Below, piece by piece: positions 56,900-64,000 of a stretch of 64,000 nt of DNA. The stretch comes from Melampsora larici-populina 98AG31 (Eukaryota; Basidiomycota; Pucciniomycetes; Pucciniales; Melampsoraceae). Numbering within the stretch: the stretch's first letter is position 1; each line of letters begins with the position of its first letter. Both the position numbers and the translations under genes were made by a program. The notes below the pieces were generated by a model. It searched no databases and was not told the DNA's origin. It saw nothing but the letters and a program-made list of their open reading frames with translations. The DNA lies in assembly GCF_000204055.1 (NCBI RefSeq), contig NW_006768799.1:321040-385039 (forward strand), written 5' to 3'.

Positions 56900-57296
56900 C
56901 GCAAAACCTGACGCGCGACTTTTTCCGCTTCTCACTGGGTCAAACCTCACATTCCAACCGTCTTTTGCGCGACAATTATAATTACGCATCTTGAATTATC
57001 ATCTTTCGATACAAACCGGAATCCTGACCAATCAGAGTCCAGTGTTCAAGAAAGGTGTTCTCGGCGGTTGCGTGGTGTCTCGCGTCCTGCATGAACGCTG
57101 AGGACTCGGACATCTCCAGGCAAGCGGGAAAGATGGCGAGCAGTTCACTTCAAAATGATGAATTCACCTCGCCAGTTTACAGGTTACTTCCCCAGCTCTG
57201 CAGTAGGGTGAACCTGTCCATCGGATTCGTTTGTCAGGTGCGCAACTTGGGGCTATAGATTGAGATCCTTATGTGATGTCATGTGATCAGAATTCT

Positions 57297-58282
57297 TGTT
57301 TTTTTGGCATGTATAGCACGCAAAATATATTTTTGTTATGCCACTTTCGTTATCTTTTGAAGGACATTCAAGGAGGGGTTGAGTGACATTCGAGTGCCAT
57401 GATGTATCATCCAGCTTTATGAGCCATCCATTGTAGCTTCACCTGAGTGGAAAGGCGGAATGGATATCACATGATGATACGATAAAAAATGAAAAAAACT
57501 CTCGTTCGAATATTCGGCTTGACAAGTCCATCAAGCTGTGTGCGGCTCGGCGCTGTGAATCTGAAGAGTGCGGATCTTCTTTATCTAAAAGTTCAACTTT
57601 TTGAACACACCCTCCAAGCCAAGCTTGCTCTTGAACACACAAGACCTTATACATACCACTTTAGTGGGTGTGAAGCTCCGCTCCTCAATAGACTGGCAAG
57701 GTGTCAAAGATATTTGGTGTCTTTTCCTACCTTTTTTTCTCTTTTTCCATTCTAGAGCGTTTCATGAGATTTACCAGGTTTTACCAAACTTATATAAGTC
57801 ATCTTGCGTGGCAGCCCCGGGGTACAAGTACCACGTACCTTATAAACTTTCTTCTTTTTTCATTTCCCTTTAATTTAAGTAAATCAAATCATAAATCCAA
57901 AAACAAATCAAAAACAAAACAAGTAAAAAAACACATCATTAAAAAACAAATCAAACCAAAAAAACATATATAAATCCAAACCGAATTATGTATCACCTTT
58001 CATCAAATCTTCACTTCCCTACCTCAATTGATTACATTCATACACCGAAAAGAAAAAGTCCAAAACCAAAACCAAAGACGCATTCCAGAAAAAACCCCCC
58101 ATCATCTTTCAAACCAATGTCCTTCAACCGTAGCTCTCTTAGGTCTCAGATGATGATGATATCCCAAAAGTAATCCAGATCTAACCAACCGACTACTATT
58201 TCCTCCTTCTCCTCCTCTTTCTGATTGGTACTTTTCTTCTTTTTCTTTTAATTTTAATTGATTGGATTCAATTAAAGACTAC
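57297..58282. other. No supported gene
   Basis: AC-rich and low in complexity from 57860 to 58100. It should include the 3' UTR of the minus-strand HOOK gene. Plus-strand frames at 57489-57973 lack recognisable motifs. Confidence 0.4.
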
Positions 58283-61200
58283 TTACCTCTGAACACAAAT
58301 CCAAACCCAAGCCCAAATCAAAATCAAAATCCAACCCCAACCATCAACGAAATTCAAAAGAAAAATCGAGTCAAAAAAACCTTTCCAATTCTCAAATCAC
58401 CAAAAAAAAAACGGAGAGAAAATTAATCTGGGATCCCCCACTCACCAGTCCATCTCGACTCATTAACCTATCTCTCTGTTGTCTAACCCAACTCTGAGGT
58501 CTCAAAACCCCTCCAAACCCATTCACATTCCCTCCACCCCCTTGACTCATGATTCCAAGATTTGAATTCCTTTGATTAGAAGATTCTTTTCGATTTAATG
58601 CAATCGTTTCTCTTAAAGTTTGTTGACTTAAATTATACCAAGCAGATCCCATCAATCTTAATTCTTTTTCATATCTACCATTGATTTCCATTAATTCAGT
58701 CTGAATAAAATCAAACATCAATCCAGTTTTTTTCATGATCAGTTGTTTTGTCGTAGACTAATGGGTTTCGATGGGATTTGACTTACTTTCAATCTTTCGA
58801 TTTGTTCTTTTAGTGATCGGATTTCAGCTTTTGAAGTTTGGTCCATTTCTTCATAAGAATTAGTCTATTTCAAACCATCCAGATCAGTTTCACTTTGTCC
58901 AAAATGTAAATCTTGAGGGAAAAACTTGAAATGAAACCAACCAGTGAAGAGATATCAATCGGTTTGACTCCATTTCCATTCCCACCAGCTTGAGATTGAA
59001 TCATTTGATGTTGTTCCACAATAAACATCCTAGCCTTCTCCAACTTACTCTTCACAATCTTCATCTCTTCTTCCTTCTCTCTACATATCCTTTCCAAAAC
59101 GCCCAACCTAATCTGATCATCGTTCGAATCACCACCACCACCACCAGTAGTTTGATTAGAAAGTTCTCTTTCTCTTCTTAACATCATTTCTCTTTGATCA
59201 ATCGTATCAGATTGTAAATGAATCTTTTCTAATAATAAACTTTGGATTTGATCAGTTTTCATCTTTAACGAATCTCTTAATAAATTGATTTCATTCTTTA
59301 ATCTTTCGACTTCATTCATCAATCCAATCTTTTCTGTTGAGATTGATTCTCTTAAAGAACTTAGAATTTCAATTTGATCCTTTCCAACCAAGTGAACTAT
59401 TGATTTCCTCGACGTGTATTTCAAAATCATTTGCATCAGTTTCAATACTTTTGTCGTCTCTTAAAAAAGTTGTTTCGTCAGTCAGTTTCACTCACGATCT
59501 GATTTAGCCGTTGTGAGCTCATTGGAGACTTGTTCATGTGCCACCGTTAGTTCAGTATGCTCCACCTTCAATCGTTCAAGTTCATCAACAGTTTCATTGA
59601 GTCTAAACCGCAGTGCGATACTAGCTTCTGGTCTTTTAAATCATCAAATCATCAATCAGTTTGTCCTTCTCCGTTCAAAAAAAGAAGCTCAGTCCAATCT
59701 GATGACTCACCCATCACCACTAATAGATTTCCCACTACGAATTTCTTCCAATTGATTAGAGATCACCAATTTCTCTCTATACACATTCAAATAATCATCT
59801 TCATATTTCCTTTTCATTCGATTAGAATCTTCTAGTAAGTTTTCCAAGACCACCACTCTAGATTTCACTTCTTCTTCATCTTGTAATCCGTCATTAGTCT
59901 TCTTCAATAATCTTAATTGTCTTTTAAGTTTTCTCAATTCTAATTTTAATGAAGTCATCGTTCTTCCTTCAATCGCATCATTCAATTCTCCACCTATACC
60001 TGCGATTATGCCTGTTTCTTCTTCTGCTGCTCTTACATCAAAACTATCATCTATCAATTCAGATGTATCTGCTTTACTTGATCTTCTTAATGGAATCTCT
60101 TCTTCTAATTCTTTCACTCTTGATTCAAATAATGCTAACTCTTCTCCTTCTCTTTCTCTTTCTTCTTCGACTTGTTGTAATCGACTCGTCACTGTTTCTA
60201 ATTCATAACTCAATCGATCTTTTTCTCGCCTTTGGTTTCCTAATGATGATTCTAGAGTGGCTATTTGGGTTTTGTATTGTTCCATCAATGGTTTGAAAGC
60301 TGATACTTTTCGATATTCGTCTTCTAGTTTGGCATTGCGATCCAAGATTTCTGTATTCTGTTCTTCTAAGGTCTATTATGATATACCATCAATCAAATCA
60401 AAATAAAGTTCAATAAGCTCAAGAGTGAGAGAAATCGAAATGAGTGAAGAAAGATCCGAATCATAAGAACTTTGAGACAAACCTTCAACTGTCTTCTAGT
60501 ATCAGCTGATTCATCCAACTTCTTCTTATACTTTTCAATCACATGTTCTAATTTCCTAGCTCGTTCAATCTCGTGTTTAACTTCATCCAATTGATCCCTT
60601 AAACCCCTATTCTGTTCATCCACATCATTCAACTCATCAATCCTTTTCCTTTGCTCATCAATCTTCTTATTCAAATTTTCATTCTCATTTTCAGATAAAT
60701 CCAACTTGGTTCCTAAGCTGACTACTTCATCTTTCAAATGTTCTAACTCATTACGTAACAGATAATAATCAGGTCTTCTGGAATCAGATGCCACATCTCT
60801 TGTATCCTTATCCTCTTCTTCTTCTTCCTCAATATGATCATCATCATCATCATCATCATGATCATCATGACTTTTAGCTCGATTCCTTCGTTTTTTATTC
60901 TCATCTTCTTCTACTTTTTCTCGTAATGAATTTAATTCGACTCTAACCACCTTTAATTCTTCTTCTGCTAAAATCAATCGACGATCAGTTTCATCTTTCG
61001 ATTTCCTAAGTAATTGATACTCTTTAATTAATTGTGTATGAGCAAGTTGTAATCCATCTTTTTCATTCCTTTCATCATTTTGTAATTCTTGTTCTACTGT
61101 TCTAAAAAACCCACGGATTCGAAAAGAAAAATGATAAGTTAGAAGTAAAAAAACGATTCAAAAGGGACAGAGGGAAACTGACGAATGAGATGGTTTGTCT

Positions 61201-61982
61201 AGTGATTGTAGTGATTCAGTTGTTGATTGAATTCCCAACATCAAAGCTGTTTGTGCCCAAGTTGGTAAAGATTGAATTTTAGGTACATGCAAATCAGGTT
61301 GAACAAGTGTTGAAAGACTATATAACAAAAAACAATCTATCAGTGATCTTCAAGAACATCGTTTTTTTTTCGAAAGATAGATAAGTTTCTTACGTTAGAA
61401 TTAGCATTGAAAGTGAAACGCTTTCATCCAAATCACCATGTTTTGCAATCTTCTGTAAATCCGGAGCATTCAATCCTTCTTCCTTTGGTCTTTTTCTCAA
61501 TTCTTCCCTTTAGAAAAAACCCCAACCCCCCCAAAAAGAAAATGTAACAAATTTTCAATCAATCCAAAAATGAACAACAAAAAGGTTTCTGTTCAAGTTA
61601 TAAAGATTCAAAACGAAAGACTGACTCAAAATATCTTAGAATCAATTTATACATTTTTTTAAATGAAGTGAACCTTAAAACCCATGGTTCTGACATCGTT
61701 CCACTCATAGAAGAAGGTCTAGGAGCCCTAAAGAAATTCGAATCCCTATCAAACCCGACCCACCCACCCCGAAGATTCCCAAAAATAAGAAACCCATCAA
61801 AATCTTTGAATTAAAAGTTATTATGGCTTTTCGAGATGATTGACTAACAATGTTGCCAAGACTTGCCAAAGGATTTCACCATCTTGAATTTCTGAAAGGT
61901 TACTTAAATCTGATTTTGATAATCGTAATGAGTTTAACCATAGTGTTAATGCTGAAGCAGGTTTATGTGATGGATCGTTCAT
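58283..61982 (-). CDS. HOOK-family microtubule motor adaptor, about 919 aa
   Basis: Ten exons close in phase: 61982-61849, 61727-61626, 61507-61394, 61317-61183, 61101-60483, 60372-59711, 59632-59496, 59459-58942, 58864-58787 and 58700-58446 (2754 nt, 918 codons). The N-terminal Hook domain covers about 10-150 (SALTLWLNSL, DGEILWQVLA, RFTSFKKMYKLILRYF, NAPDLQKIAKHGDLDESVSL). Long coiled coils span about 175-830, with an acidic Asp/Glu run near 240. The C-terminal motif ELMEINGRYEKELRLMGSAW followed by RPQSWVRQQRDRL is typical of fungal Hook proteins, which link early endosomes to dynein and kinesin. The 3' end is unresolved: after a GTGAGT donor at 58445 it may splice to AGG TAA (58288-58283) or read through to TGA at 58392. 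Confidence 0.9.
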
Positions 61983-64000
61983 AGTTTGATTTGGATTGGA
62001 AGTGTTGGTATTTTGGTAATGTTGATGGTAGAGTGGGTGGTGGTAATGGTAGTGGTAGTCGTTGGTCCTCGTCTTGGTTTGAACTCTTGGTCTATCGTTT
62101 TACCAATCATTTGGACTTAACTTGGACTTAACTCTAAACCCCTATGATCAACTTTCAACAGGACCCTGAACAGACCCTCCTAATTAGTATCCGAAAATTA
62201 GTATCCGAAACCCGTGAAATTCGGATACCTTTCCGGGTAAGGCTGTGGACCGAGACATACCGGATTGGCCACCGTTTTGGCCCGGGCAGCCTCAAGAAAG
62301 CATCCAGATTTGCTTAAATTTTTGGCAAGCCTCAATAATTATCAATCTTCTTTTTGAATCAGAGATCAGTCTCTTGGAAAATCAATTGAAGTGATCACCA
62401 ATCTCTGTTTTAAGGTGAAATGATTCAATGATAATATCACTGAGGATCAATTTCAGAGTCAGACCATATCACATATGATAATGGAAGATACATCTTTTTG
62501 ACAAATAAAAGCTATCACACTGGATGTGAGGAATTTGAAAACAGTGTAGAATCAAGATGCAGAACAAACAAAAGATAAAAAACATAAACAAAGATGAAAT
62601 CATCAAGGTCTATATTATTTTATTTATATTGACTCAGATTTGGCTCTCCGCAGTTCATTCTATTTTGTAAGATCAATAATGAATTTCAAGTCTTTTCATC
62701 ATTTTTATGATCTTTTACATCTTGATGATCTTCCTGCTTGGCTTTAAACTGTTTCTCATCACAGATATATAAATATCCAAATTAGTAATTGAAAGAGTTG
62801 ATAAGAATGCCATTAAAAATACCCTGAACTACTTCTTTGACCTAACCATTGACAATCACCCTTGCTTTGTAGACCTAATCAAGAATTTAATAGTAAGGCA
62901 AGAAGCTATAGTATTGGTATACAGTTGAATTCAAAAATATCAAAGAATTCATACCCCATTTGACCTAACCAATTTGCACATAAGATCTGATGGTCTGGTG
63001 AATGTCAGGAAATCAAAGGCGTCAAAGATGGAGTAGTAAGGAATTGTCTTTAGGATTGATTTATTGGAAGAATTGTGATTGGTCTGAATTTTTTTGACCT
63101 TATATCACGTGTAGAATTTAAAGGGTGAAATGTTTTTAGTTGAAAGAGATGAATTCTGAAGAAGTAGACTCAGAGGACATAGTTAGTCATTTTGCCAACC
63201 TAGAGGTAGGATTTCTGTGATTTTCAAATGTTATGCATTTCACTAGCAGATCTAAAATGGGACACAGCAAGAAGTAACAATATGAGTAAACTTATGATAG
63301 TTTTTTCACATTGACTCATGTGAGACATTTGCACTGAATTTTTATATATTGAACCATTCCAATAATTGAGGCTTAGCACAGCATGAGTATTTCAGACACA
63401 ATTGCCCATGATGACTCTGTAAAAAAGGCAAGGTTGAACACGAGAAGGCCCAATAAACCCCATCAAAATCAACAAAAAAAGTATTTGTTCTCCAATATCA
63501 ATCATAGTCTAGGAATACATCAAGTTCTCCAAGGTTTAAGGCAAGTTCACAAGTTTGAGAGTAGGCCAAAATTCCCCCTGTGCCTGTTGATCTCCATGTT
63601 CTGTTTACCACAATAAAACCCACAAAACCTTATCCTGAAGAGTTAATTGGGTAAGAACTTGTCTGTTTCTCTAGTGCCAGTGCAAACATGTCCACCTTTT
63701 CTCATGAAGCCCAATGAAAAGAAGTTTAGTCAAGCTTTTAGTCTTCATCCTAGTTTTTACAGAACAAGAAATCTAGAAGAAAAATCATTCACCATCTTAA
63801 AGGCAAAACAAAAAACCCAAGCCAGAACCAAAACCGAATGAATATCCATCAAGTTTATCAATCATTTTTCAAGATAGAAAAGAACCTTGAGCAAAAAAAC
63901 CAATGATGAACATTGATTATCGAATAAGAATTCAAGGAATTCAACACCTTGAATGCACGTTATTCCAACCTTTACTCAGTAAACTACCTTCATGTACTCA
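61983..64000. other. HOOK promoter side and gene-poor flank
   Basis: No supported gene. A short direct repeat (AATTAGTATCCGAAA) lies near 62181. A plus-strand frame at 63383-63616 begins with ATG (MSISDTIAHDDSVKKARLNT) but has no recognisable domain and no linked exons, so I leave it uncalled. Confidence 0.4.

Larger units (their letters stand above)
55878..57296. repeat. Tandem duplication unit 2
   Basis: Second copy of the 1.58-kb unit, including gene, promoter and downstream sequence. Small indels relative to unit 1 lie mostly outside the exons. Confidence 0.9.

Noticed and set aside
63155..63616. Possible start exon (MNSEEVDSEDIVSHFANLE) followed by a 77-codon ATG frame
   Set aside because: Splicing the GTAGGA donor to the nearest acceptor gives an immediate stop, so no coherent gene could be built.

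Overview
The window looks like nuclear DNA of a basidiomycete fungus, most likely a rust (Pucciniales). The evidence is AT-rich sequence, many 50-100 nt GT-AG introns, very high transposon density, two Ty3/gypsy elements, several predicted secreted proteins, and a fungal HOOK-type dynein adaptor. The order-level placement is inference; no rRNA or barcode gene is present.

Layout. Positions 1-22.8 kb are a transposon graveyard. A 20-bp minisatellite (1.86-2.08 kb) and a fold-back element (3.0-3.1 kb) are followed by a degenerate hAT transposon (3.17-9.35 kb) that carries a 2.1-kb unidentified insertion. Next come a CACTA-ended element (10.97-11.73 kb), a Tc1 element (13.3-16.2 kb) split by two smaller nested elements, and palindromic MITEs. 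A 4.3-kb element at 16.7-21.0 kb has GGGCACGTTTGG-type ends, a broken IS630/DDE_3-like transposase and an intact second gene of unknown function on the opposite strand. Two more MITEs follow.

Positions 23.1-26.0 kb hold a four-exon gene for a predicted secreted protein of about 867 aa. Positions 27.9-34.2 kb hold a 6.29-kb Ty3/gypsy chromovirus on the minus strand, with nearly identical LTRs but apparently defective coding capacity. Two host genes follow on the minus strand: a Ser-rich/coiled-coil protein (35.1-36.5 kb) and a striking secreted repeat protein (37.5-38.95 kb). The latter is built from four near-identical exon-encoded 90-residue repeats, each preceded by an Arg-Arg site, which is the layout of a Kex2-processed polyprotein.

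Positions 39.6-54 kb contain a segmental duplication. Copy A keeps a small membrane-protein gene. Copy B lost that gene to a deletion and was then split by a second Ty3/gypsy element (46.85-53.38 kb) that has identical LTRs and one intact 1737-codon gag-pol ORF. Positions 54.3-57.3 kb are a 1.58-kb tandem duplication carrying two copies of a 129-aa SPKK-rich basic protein gene. Positions 58.3-62.0 kb encode a HOOK protein in at least ten exons, all of which join in frame. I see no convincing gene in the last 2 kb.

Intron-exon models were made by eye from splice signals and frame continuity. They are strongest where the phases close exactly (secreted protein, repeat protein, HOOK, Ser-rich protein, membrane protein).
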